From: an uncultured Chloroflexota bacterium
Lineage (GTDB): Bacteria > Chloroflexota > Anaerolineae > Aggregatilineales > Phototrophicaceae
Assembly (NCBI GenBank): GCA_937927665.1
Contig: CALBRY010000229.1
Span: 1-8,723 of the forward strand
DNA length: 8,723 nt
Direction: 5' to 3'
A program made the position numbers and the translations under genes. Positions 1-5,587 of the stretch are shown here, one piece after another. The notes beneath the pieces are model-generated. The model did no database searches, was not told the DNA's origin, and saw only the letters and a program-made list of their open reading frames with translations. Position 1 is the first letter of the stretch. Each line of letters opens with the position of its first letter.

Positions 1-90
1 GCCGCGATGAATCGTGTGGTGGACAATGCCAAATTCCGGGTAGTAAACCAGAGTTGCAGCATCATTATCGAGTAGGATGTTGGTTTTCAT
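1..90 (-). CDS. Hypothetical protein, N-terminal 30 residues only (cut by window edge)
   Basis: An open frame reads leftward off the window edge from an ATG at 90-88. It begins MKTNILLDNDAATLVYYPEF and continues with GIVHHTIHRG. The ATG is preceded on the minus strand by GGGACGAAA, a modest ribosome-binding site, and by an AT-rich stretch suited to a promoter. There is no signal peptide or membrane segment, so the product is probably cytoplasmic. The beginning loosely recalls small STAS/SpoIIAA-like single-domain proteins, which often start with a short beta hairpin and an 'IVHH' type strand, but 30 residues are too few to assign a family. The gene is separated from galT by a terminator and runs in the same direction. 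Confidence 0.6.
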   Translation of the reverse strand, partial: MKTNILLDNDAATLVYYPEFGIVHHTIHRG

Positions 91-125
91 TTTCGTCCCG
101 AACATGTAATGAAATTCATGGTTAT

Positions 126-154
126 ATTTTAGACAATAAGCTCTTGTAGATCCA
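126..154 (-). promoter_or_regulatory. Candidate sigma-70 promoter for the partial gene at 1-90
   Basis: On the minus strand TGGATC (154-149) and TAAAAT (131-126) are separated by 17 bp. The -10 is a good match and the -35 a poor one. It lies in an AT-rich gap between the galT terminator and the downstream ATG, where a promoter would be expected. Confidence 0.3.
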
Positions 155-184
155 TATTGTGAAATCACTTTTACAGATAATGGG

Positions 185-214
185 TAAAACCGCCCCACGG
201 TTTGCGTGGAGCGG
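185..214 (-). terminator. Intrinsic terminator of galT
   Basis: On the minus strand a 10-bp stem is formed by CCGCTCCACG (214-205) and CGTGGGGCGG (199-190), with one G-U pair and a CAAAC loop. It is followed at once by TTTT (189-186). It begins 17 nt past the galT stop codon. Confidence 0.8.
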
Positions 215-230
215 CATCGTGTCCGGGAGA

Positions 231-1274
231 TTAGCCGCGTTCTTTGTAATGTACTTCCGGCAGATCACGCAGACGGGCGGCGGCTTGTTCCGGCGTGATA
301 TCGCGCTGCGCCTGTGCCAGCATTTCGTAGCCCACCATGAACTTACGAATTTCGGCAGAGCGCAGCAGCGGCGGATAGAAATGTGCGTGTAACAACCAAT
401 GTTCTTGAACCGAACCCAGAAACTCGCCGGTTGGCGCGCCATGCCAGCCCATCGAGTAGGGGAAAGAGATTTCAAACAAATTGTCGTATTTCGTCGTCAA
501 CCGCTTGAGCACATCCGCCAAGCCATCCCGCGCCGCGTCGTTGAGATCAGGCAGACGGAGCGCCGTAAATTTCGGCATGACCAGCGTCTCAAAGGGCCAC
601 ACTGCCCAGTATGGCACGACGACCAACCATGAATCGTTTTCGACGACGATCCGCTCACGTACTTGGACTTCACGCGCCACATAATCACTCAGCAGTGAAT
701 GTCCGGTGGTGGTGTGATAGAGCCTTTGCTGCGCGTCCTCTTTGACCGCCTCGTTCGGGAGGTAGCTGGATGCCCAGACCTGCCCGTGCGGGTGCGGATT
801 CGACGCGCCCATCTGCTTCCCTTTGTTCTCGAATACCTGCACCCACGGGTAGCTTGCGCCCAGTTCTGTCACCTGCTCCGCCCACACATCGACCACGCGG
901 CGAATCGCGGGAAGCTCCATTTGCGGCAGTGTCAAATCGTGGCGCGGTGAGAAACAGATCACCCGTGATGTTCCCGCCGCGCTCACCGTCGTCATCAGCG
1001 GATCAGTGTCCGCGTGCGGCGGCGTATCCGGCATCAACGCGGCGAAATCGTTGGTGAACACGAATGTTTCGGTGTAAACGGGATTTTTCACGCCGCCAGC
1101 GCGTTCATTGCCGGGGCATAAATAACAGGTGGGATCATGAGCGGGGCGGTTCTCATCCGGCAGCCGATCCACCTGACCCTGCCACGGGCGTTTCGTGCGG
1201 TGCGGCGATACAAGAATCCATTCCCCGGTGAGCGCGTTGCGGCGCACATGTGGATGTTCGGTCAATTCAAACAC
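231..1274 (-). CDS. galT: Galactose-1-phosphate uridylyltransferase
   Basis: The 347-residue product matches the HIT-superfamily enzyme of the Leloir pathway, which exchanges UMP between UDP-glucose and galactose-1-phosphate through a uridylylated histidine. Seen directly: the N-terminal block RRNALTGEWILVSPHR; CYLC at 50-53 and His112 in FSPRHD, matching the structural zinc ligands; and NPHPHGQ at 159-165, in which His161 corresponds to the zinc ligand and His163 to the nucleophile. GWHGAP (His278) and HAH (296-298) match the second metal site. Length equals the usual ~350 residues and all active-site blocks are intact. The start is GTG, chosen because AAAGGAG lies 7 nt upstream. No galK, galE or galM is in the window, and the gene has its own terminator, so it appears monocistronic here. 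Cytoplasmic. Confidence 0.96.
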   Translation of the reverse strand: MFELTEHPHVRRNALTGEWILVSPHRTKRPWQGQVDRLPDENRPAHDPTCYLCPGNERAGGVKNPVYTETFVFTNDFAALMPDTPPHADTDPLMTTVSAAGTSRVICFSPRHDLTLPQMELPAIRRVVDVWAEQVTELGASYPWVQVFENKGKQMGASNPHPHGQVWASSYLPNEAVKEDAQQRLYHTTTGHSLLSDYVAREVQVRERIVVENDSWLVVVPYWAVWPFETLVMPKFTALRLPDLNDAARDGLADVLKRLTTKYDNLFEISFPYSMGWHGAPTGEFLGSVQEHWLLHAHFYPPLLRSAEIRKFMVGYEMLAQAQRDITPEQAAARLRDLPEVHYKERG

Positions 1275-1281
1275 GAAAGTG

Positions 1282-1288
1282 CTCCTTT
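1282..1288 (-). promoter_or_regulatory. Strong ribosome-binding site fixing the GTG start of galT
   Basis: AAAGGAG on the minus strand lies 7 nt before GTG at 1274-1272. This is the reason for choosing the non-ATG start. The wider leader GAGGACTAAAGGAG resembles the leader of the gene starting at 4311. Confidence 0.8.
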
Positions 1289-1421
1289 AGTCCTCTGAGA
1301 CAGTTGCGCCGAGCACGAAACCAACGATTCCCATTTCGAAGCGGCGGCAGGACTCCCTTTGTCCGGTGCAATCAACGTGCTGCGCTGCTTAGATGATACT
1401 CCGCGATCATTGCTGAATGCA

Positions 1422-1453
1422 GCCCCTCTCGACCTTTGCAGTGCGAGAGGGGC
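1422..1453 (-). terminator. Perfect hairpin downstream of the M32 carboxypeptidase
   Basis: Arms gcccctctcg (1422-1431) and cgagaggggc (1444-1453) form a perfect 10-bp GC-rich stem with a 12-nt loop, starting 11 nt after the stop codon at 1464. There is no U-tract on the exit side, so it may act as a weak terminator or a 3' stabilising hairpin. The remaining ~140 bp up to galT show no convincing promoter. Confidence 0.55.
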
Positions 1454-1463
1454 GGATAGACAT

Positions 1464-2972
1464 TTACAGTCCGTAAATCGCGCCGTACTTTTCCTGCAAG
1501 TATTCCAGATAGTAGCGCTGCTGAATGCCCTCGCCGGTGATGCGCCGTGTCAGTTCATCGGCGGTGAACTTGCGCCCGTGCTGGTGAATATTCTCGCGCA
1601 GCCAGCCGAGCAGCGTATCAAATTTCCCGTTCGCAATATCGGCGGGAATCTGCGGGCGATCAACAATCGCCTTGCGGTAGTACTGCGCCGCCAGCATGTT
1701 ACCGAGCTCGTAGGTTGGGAAGTAGCCGATCAATCCACTTGACCAATGGACATCCTGAAGCACGCCGAGCGAATCGGTAGGCGGCACGATGCCGAAATAC
1801 GCCTCAAACCGTTCGTTCCACGCGCGCGGCAGATCAGCCACCGCAAGCTGACCATTTAAGAGCGCCATTTCCAATTCAAAGCGCAGCATGATATGCAGGT
1901 TATACGTTGCTTCGTCCGCCTCTACGCGGATATACGAAGGCGTAACTTTGTTGACAGCGCGATAGAACTGCTCAACATTGACGCCGCCCAATTGCGCCGG
2001 GAACGCCGCCTGAAGCTGCGGATATGCCCATGTCCAGAATCCGTGACTGCGCCCGACGATATTTTCCCACATGCGCGATTGACTCTCATGCACGCCGAGC
2101 GATGTCCCGTTATCGAGCGGAGGCAGCGCCGCCAGATCATCCGAGATACCCTGTTCATACATGGCGTGTCCTGTTTCGTGCATCATGCCGAACAGCGCCG
2201 GATTCAAGAAATCAGGGCTAAAGCGTGTGGTGATCCGCACATCATATTTGCTTGTAGACTGCGCGAACGGATGCACCGAAACATCCTGCCGCCCACGTTT
2301 GAAATCAAACCCGATCGCGCCGATCACTTTTAGTCCGAATTGGCGCTGCGCCTCGACATCGAATGCCTGATGCACGGGCGAATCATCCACCGAGTCAGTG
2401 CGTTCCGAAATGGCGGCGATCAGCTTGACGAGTCCGGCTTTGTGTTCCTCGAAGATCGCCTGTACTTGACGGCTGGTCATGCCGCGTTCGAACAGGTTCA
2501 GCAGCGCATCATACGGGTGTTCGGAGTAGCCGAGATAATCGGCGGTTTGGCGCGCAAGCTCAAATTGGCGTGTGAGAGTCGGCGCGAACCGTGCAAAGTC
2601 GTTTTCTGCACGCGCCGCCGCCCAAACACCATGTGCCATCGCCGTCACGCGGGTAACTTCCGCGACCAGTTCCGAAGGCAGGCGGGTTTGTTCCGCGTAA
2701 TCCTGCCGCACCACGCTGATCAAGCGTGCTTGATCGCTGTCGGGGTCAGCGCCGCTGATTTCCGCTTCGGCGGCATCCAGCAGGCGGAGCGTTTGTTCGC
2801 TGGTGAATTTCTCGTGACTTAAGCGGCTGAGGGTTTCCAACTGTGCCGCACGCGCCTCGTCCGCTTCGGGCGGCATCAACACCTGTTGATCCCATCCCAT
2901 CAGTTCGAGCGCCGCTTCTATGTGATCGATTTCGCGCAGATGCGCTGACAGCGCATCAAAGGCTTTTCCCAT
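1464..2972 (-). CDS. M32-family (Taq-type) metallocarboxypeptidase
   Basis: The 502-residue product is a full-length peptidase-family-M32 enzyme, a cytoplasmic zinc carboxypeptidase that removes C-terminal residues from peptides with broad specificity. All family signatures are visible in order: HPF (~234), DVRITT (~244-249), the zinc motif HETGH (~265-269) with catalytic Glu266, HESQ (~295) whose Glu supplies the third zinc ligand, IRVEAD (~348-353), and GVLQDVHW (~403-410). The N-terminal third is helical and has no signal peptide. The ATG at 2972 has GGGACG at modest spacing rather than a canonical ribosome-binding site. Its leader carries an inverted repeat that includes this GGG. It is flanked by separate hairpins upstream and downstream, so it is probably transcribed alone, with a likely role in peptide recycling. 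Confidence 0.95.
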   Translation of the reverse strand: MGKAFDALSAHLREIDHIEAALELMGWDQQVLMPPEADEARAAQLETLSRLSHEKFTSEQTLRLLDAAEAEISGADPDSDQARLISVVRQDYAEQTRLPSELVAEVTRVTAMAHGVWAAARAENDFARFAPTLTRQFELARQTADYLGYSEHPYDALLNLFERGMTSRQVQAIFEEHKAGLVKLIAAISERTDSVDDSPVHQAFDVEAQRQFGLKVIGAIGFDFKRGRQDVSVHPFAQSTSKYDVRITTRFSPDFLNPALFGMMHETGHAMYEQGISDDLAALPPLDNGTSLGVHESQSRMWENIVGRSHGFWTWAYPQLQAAFPAQLGGVNVEQFYRAVNKVTPSYIRVEADEATYNLHIMLRFELEMALLNGQLAVADLPRAWNERFEAYFGIVPPTDSLGVLQDVHWSSGLIGYFPTYELGNMLAAQYYRKAIVDRPQIPADIANGKFDTLLGWLRENIHQHGRKFTADELTRRITGEGIQQRYYLEYLQEKYGAIYGL

Positions 2973-2982
2973 GAGGTTTCGT

Positions 2983-3006
2983 CCCGTTTAAAAAGATTCA
3001 AACGGG
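2983..3006 (-). promoter_or_regulatory. Inverted repeat in the carboxypeptidase leader
   Basis: cccgttt (2983-2989) and aaacggg (3000-3006) form perfect 7-bp arms around a 10-nt AT-rich spacer. On the minus strand the second arm contains the GGG of the only Shine-Dalgarno-like sequence. It could be an operator at the transcription start or an RNA hairpin masking the ribosome site. Confidence 0.35.
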
Positions 3007-3009
3007 GAA

Positions 3010-3015
3010 AGTATA
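3010..3015 (-). promoter_or_regulatory. Candidate -10 box for the M32 carboxypeptidase
   Basis: TATACT on the minus strand (3015-3010) matches the -10 consensus at 5 of 6 positions and sits just past the upstream gene's terminator. No good -35 is found at 16-18 bp, so the call is weak. Confidence 0.3.
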
Positions 3016-3024
3016 CCGCGAATC

Positions 3025-3057
3025 AAAACAGGGGAAGATATGTCATCCTTCCCCTGT
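3025..3057 (-). terminator. Intrinsic terminator of the SH3 lipoprotein gene
   Basis: acaggggaag (3028-3037) and cttcccctgt (3048-3057) form a perfect 10-bp stem with a 10-nt loop. On the minus strand the stem is followed by TTT then GATT, a short U-run. It lies 36 nt past the stop codon. Confidence 0.7.
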
Positions 3058-3093
3058 GGCATTAATCGTGGCACTACGTGTGAATTGTGTGAA

Positions 3094-4311
3094 TCACCTC
3101 ACCGTAAACGTACAACGTCCGGTTTCCCGCACAATCGACGTTCCCGGACCATAATCCGCTGTTCCATCGTTGATCGCTTCGCGCCATGTCACCGTGTATT
3201 CGATCCGGTGTTCACCTGACGAGAGCGGCTGCGTAGGCACAAGCCAATCCACTTGATACTGTCCGTCGTCGCGCGCCGTGATCCGTGTGCGGTAATTGCG
3301 ATAATCAAGCTGTACACCATCGAGCCGCACATCATAGATCGCATTATTGATGTGATTCTGTACTTGCGCTTCGGTCAAGGCAATCCAGCGCCACCACACA
3401 TCAATCGTCGAACCGGACGCGAGATCACGCGGCGCGGGTTCACCGAAAATCGGGTTATCACAATACGCCAGCACATCAACCCCTTGACGTGATGAGGGAT
3501 CAATCTCGACACTGCCAAGCGTCGGCGTTCCGGTCAGCAGCGGTCCGCCCGTTGGACCTCCCGCGATCGATGTCGGTGCATTCGTCGGCAAAATAACTCC
3601 CCCAACGAGCGCGGTCGCGGTCTGCTGAATCACTTCCATATTCGGCAGTGCGAGTCCGCCGCCGTTGGTTGATGTCGCCACCGCGATCAGGTTTTCGGCG
3701 GTCGGCGGCAGCGTCGGAGTCACGACGGATCGCGGCGGTGTCGGCGTGATCGTCCCGCCGCCGAGAATCGACGTTGGCAGCGGTGATCCGAGCGCCATCT
3801 GCGTCAGATCAGGCGTAGGTGTCAGTGTTGGGAACGGTGTTTGTGTATCCGCAACCCGAACAAGTGCATTGCTCACCCAGCCTTCATCACCGTTATCAAG
3901 GCGGATGTTATACCAAGTGCCGTCGCTGTTCGTTCCCAGAATCGTAAAGCCCGTTCCGGGCGAAAGCGCGACAATCGCATCAAAGGCGGTGCCGGGTCCC
4001 TCACGCATATTGATCGACTGCACAGAGTAAACGCTTCCGGTAATCGGCGGCGTTTCCGAGGGCGTCGGGCTGCTCGATGGCGAAGGCGGAATCGGCGTCT
4101 CGCTGGGGATAGGGCTTGAGGTACGCGAAGGCGTCGTTGTTGGAATCAACGTCGCGGTTAGGCGCGGAGTCAGGCTGACAATCGGCGCAAGTGTATCGGT
4201 CGGAATCACTTCAACAACCGTTGCGCCGCTCGTCGTATCGCACGCCGCCAGTACCAGCGCGGCAGTCATTCCGATCAGCATCGATCGGATCAGGTTCGCA
4301 GGTCGGGTCAT
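3094..4311 (-). CDS. Exported SH3-domain lipoprotein with Thr/Pro-rich linkers
   Basis: The 405-residue product starts with a lipoprotein signal peptide: Arg residues, a hydrophobic core, then the lipobox LAAC with lipidated Cys24. Next come a Thr/Pro/Ser-rich linker (~36-90), a bacterial SH3 (SH3b) domain (~92-153) with the hallmark NMREGPGTAFDAI and DEGWVSN, and a second Thr/Pro linker (~155-205). After a low-complexity stretch, a C-terminal beta-rich domain (~275-405) has WWRW, a VDWLVPT segment and two cysteines (284, 400) that could form a disulfide. The C-terminal domain is not recognised. SH3b domains usually bind cell-wall or peptide ligands, so a surface-anchored binding role is inferred. 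An in-frame stop just upstream supports ATG 4311. AAGGAG lies 17 nt away, closer to a 5-codon minigene that overlaps the start. Confidence 0.88.
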   Translation of the reverse strand: MTRPANLIRSMLIGMTAALVLAACDTTSGATVVEVIPTDTLAPIVSLTPRLTATLIPTTTPSRTSSPIPSETPIPPSPSSSPTPSETPPITGSVYSVQSINMREGPGTAFDAIVALSPGTGFTILGTNSDGTWYNIRLDNGDEGWVSNALVRVADTQTPFPTLTPTPDLTQMALGSPLPTSILGGGTITPTPPRSVVTPTLPPTAENLIAVATSTNGGGLALPNMEVIQQTATALVGGVILPTNAPTSIAGGPTGGPLLTGTPTLGSVEIDPSSRQGVDVLAYCDNPIFGEPAPRDLASGSTIDVWWRWIALTEAQVQNHINNAIYDVRLDGVQLDYRNYRTRITARDDGQYQVDWLVPTQPLSSGEHRIEYTVTWREAINDGTADYGPGTSIVRETGRCTFTVR

Positions 4312-4325
4312 AGGCGTTTAGGCAT
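4308..4325 (-). other. Possible 5-codon leader minigene overlapping the lipoprotein start
   Basis: On the minus strand AAGGAG (4334-4329) is followed after 3 nt by ATG CCT AAA CGC CTA TGA, encoding MPKRL. Its stop codon overlaps the ATG of the lipoprotein as ATGA, the classic arrangement for translational coupling. The 3-nt spacing from the ribosome site is short, so this may be chance. Confidence 0.3.
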
Positions 4326-4341
4326 TTTCTCCTTAGTCCTC

Positions 4342-4370
4342 AGCATAGCAGGGTTTAAATCGACACGCAA
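4342..4370 (-). promoter_or_regulatory. Candidate promoter of the SH3 lipoprotein
   Basis: On the minus strand TTGCGT (4370-4365) and TATGCT (4347-4342) are spaced by exactly 17 bp. Matches are 3/6 and 4/6. Predicted initiation near 4335 would give a leader of about 25 nt that begins at the AAGGAG ribosome site. Confidence 0.4.
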
Positions 4371-4420
4371 AAAACGGAGGGAAAACGTAAACATTTAAGC
4401 AATATTTACAGGTTTTTTGC
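4367..4420. repeat. Inverted repeats in the divergent intergenic region
   Basis: Two dyads are nested. The outer one is gcaaaaaac (4367-4375) and gttttttgc (4412-4420), a perfect 9-bp inverted repeat 36 bp apart. The inner one is gtaaacatt (4387-4395) and aatatttac (4401-4409), 8 of 9 matching, with a 5-bp spacer. They lie between the two divergent promoters, where a shared operator would sit. The outer left arm overlaps the minus-strand -35. Confidence 0.45.
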
Positions 4421-4431
4421 AGGGTTCACGT

Positions 4432-4460
4432 TTGACAGGCATACCCCGTACTCTTACACT
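4432..4460 (+). promoter_or_regulatory. Near-consensus sigma-70 promoter of the Met-rich protein gene
   Basis: TTGACA (4432-4437) is a perfect -35. A 17-bp spacer and TACACT (4455-4460) follow, with initiation expected around 4467. This gives a ~52-nt leader before the ATG at 4519. It is the best promoter in the window and implies high expression, with the adjacent dyads as possible control sites. Confidence 0.75.
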
Positions 4461-4499
4461 GATAGATAGGGCAGCAGTCTCAGTTTAGGTTCTCGCTTA

Positions 4500-4515
4500 A
4501 CTCTAGGAGTAGAGT
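4500..4515 (+). promoter_or_regulatory. Ribosome-binding site displayed in a hairpin loop
   Basis: actcta (4500-4505) and tagagt (4510-4515) are perfect 6-bp arms enclosing ggag (4506-4509), the Shine-Dalgarno core. The core is 9 nt from the ATG at 4519. The stem is short and AT-rich, so it may be only marginally stable. Confidence 0.5.
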
Positions 4516-4518
4516 CAT

Positions 4519-5493
4519 ATGAAGTACGTCCGTATTCTGCTTGTTTTGGCGGCACTGCTTTTGATCGCCGTTCCGGTTTTCGCTCAAGAAGAGCTCGGGC
4601 TTTCGGCGGATGACGCTGCGCTGTACCAAAGTGCTGTTGAGAACAGCGCGACTGCCAGCTCACTTTCCTACAGCGTTGACACCTTGGTCAGCATCACCGG
4701 CACAGGCGCGGATGGCGATGTCGTCATTGACGTGAATGCGGCAGGTGTGATTGGCGAAGGCATGTTCTCGATGCTCGTCACTGGCGCGCTGACCGCTGGC
4801 GGCGAAGAAATCCCTGCTGAACTCGACGTGCGTGTGGTCGAAAATGCGGGTTACATCGGTCTGATGGGTCAGTATTACAGCATTACCCCCGAAGACCTCG
4901 GCGATATGATGGACATGGCAGGCAGCATGATGGGCGATCTTCCGATTGACCCCGAAGCCATGATGGAAGGCGACATGAGCGGTATGGGCGACATGAGCGG
5001 CATGATGGGCAGTATGGCTGACATGGACCCGACCGAATTCGTCTCAATGGCGCGCCTCGAAGATGCCGATGGTCAGGCGCACTTCCAGCTCAGCCTCGAT
5101 TACGGCGCGATGTTCAGCAACCCGGAAATGGCGCAGATGATGCAGAGCGTCATGCAAGCGCAGATGGGTATGATGGGCGATATGGGCGGCGAAGAAATTA
5201 CCCCCGAACAGCTCGAAGCCATCATGGCACAGATGGGACCGATGTTTGAAAATGCGGTCTTCACCTTCGATCAGTATGTTGATCTCGAAAGCCAAACGAT
5301 CAGCCGCGCTGTAATTACGATTGAATTCCCCTTCGGCATGATGAATCCCGAAACGCCGGAAGGCAATATGTCGGTCAGCATGGATATCAACCTGAGCGGT
5401 TACGGCGAAGCGGTCAGCGTGGAAGCTCCGGCAGAATCGCAGCCGTTGATGCAGTTGTTCGGCGCGCTCATGGGCGGCATGCCGAGCATGTAA
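4519..5493 (+). CDS. Exported methionine-rich protein, LppX/LolA-like fold suspected
   Basis: The 324-residue product has a Sec signal peptide (residues 1-22, cleavage after VFA, before QEE) and no lipobox, cysteine or other membrane segment. By my count 39 residues (12%) are Met. They cluster at ~130-170, where Met153, 156, 159, 162/163, 166 and 169 are three residues apart, and at ~204-242. The remainder alternates beta-strand-like stretches ending in a motif near 292-303 (LSGYGEAVSVEA). This last part and the opening LGLSADDAAL recur in the next gene, so the two are paralogues. The layout, an antiparallel sheet with helical inserts, recalls lipid-carrier folds such as LppX/LprG or LolA, but that is a guess. 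Met-lined helices could cover a hydrophobic pocket or bind Cu(I). The start is supported by the signal peptide and TAGGAG. Confidence 0.9.
   Translation: MKYVRILLVLAALLLIAVPVFAQEELGLSADDAALYQSAVENSATASSLSYSVDTLVSITGTGADGDVVIDVNAAGVIGEGMFSMLVTGALTAGGEEIPAELDVRVVENAGYIGLMGQYYSITPEDLGDMMDMAGSMMGDLPIDPEAMMEGDMSGMGDMSGMMGSMADMDPTEFVSMARLEDADGQAHFQLSLDYGAMFSNPEMAQMMQSVMQAQMGMMGDMGGEEITPEQLEAIMAQMGPMFENAVFTFDQYVDLESQTISRAVITIEFPFGMMNPETPEGNMSVSMDINLSGYGEAVSVEAPAESQPLMQLFGALMGGMPSM
4903..5244 (+). repeat. Methionine-periodic segments (two clusters)
   Basis: Residues ~129-170 (4903-5028) and ~204-242 (5128-5244) of the exported protein hold most of its methionines. In the first cluster, GDMSGMGDMSGMM and its continuation keep an i,i+3 step over 17 residues. 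The corresponding parts of the downstream paralogue are Gly/Ala/Leu-rich instead. Confidence 0.75.
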
Positions 5494-5527
5494 TTCAGGG
5501 CATACGCCCGTGATAGTAGGAAATTCG

Positions 5528-5560
5528 GGGGCGTTCCAAGTGGACGCCCCTGTTTGTTTC
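5528..5560 (+). terminator. Terminator/attenuator between the paired exported-protein genes
   Basis: ggggcg (5528-5533) pairs with cgcccc (5545-5550), extended by tcc/gga around one bulged T, with an aagt loop. TGTTTGTTTC follows. It starts 35 nt after the first stop codon, and the next ribosome site is 15 nt beyond it. I see no good promoter in this gap, so partial read-through is the likely way the second gene is expressed from 4432. Confidence 0.65.
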
Positions 5561-5574
5561 TGGCGAACTCAAGC

Positions 5575-5580
5575 AGAGGA
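5575..5580 (+). promoter_or_regulatory. Ribosome-binding site that decides the start at 5588
   Basis: AGAGGA lies 7 nt before ATG 5588, which begins a typical signal peptide. An in-frame GTG at 5510 would add 26 residues, but its sequence runs through the terminator hairpin and lacks a ribosome site. Confidence 0.75.
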
Positions 5581-5587
5581 TAAAAAC

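Noticed and set aside
1292..1339. 15-codon minus-strand frame (MGIVGFVLGATVSED) ending just before the galT ribosome site
   Set aside because: It is possible as a leader peptide, but it has no ribosome site, no rare-codon or regulatory pattern and no nearby promoter.
1359..2822. Several plus-strand frames of 65-160 codons over the carboxypeptidase and galT
   Set aside because: They are shadows of strongly supported minus-strand enzymes whose catalytic motifs are complete.
5510..5587. GTG at 5510 as the start of the large exported protein
   Set aside because: It would place 26 residues ahead of a normal signal peptide and translate through a terminator hairpin. ATG 5588 has AGAGGA at ideal spacing.
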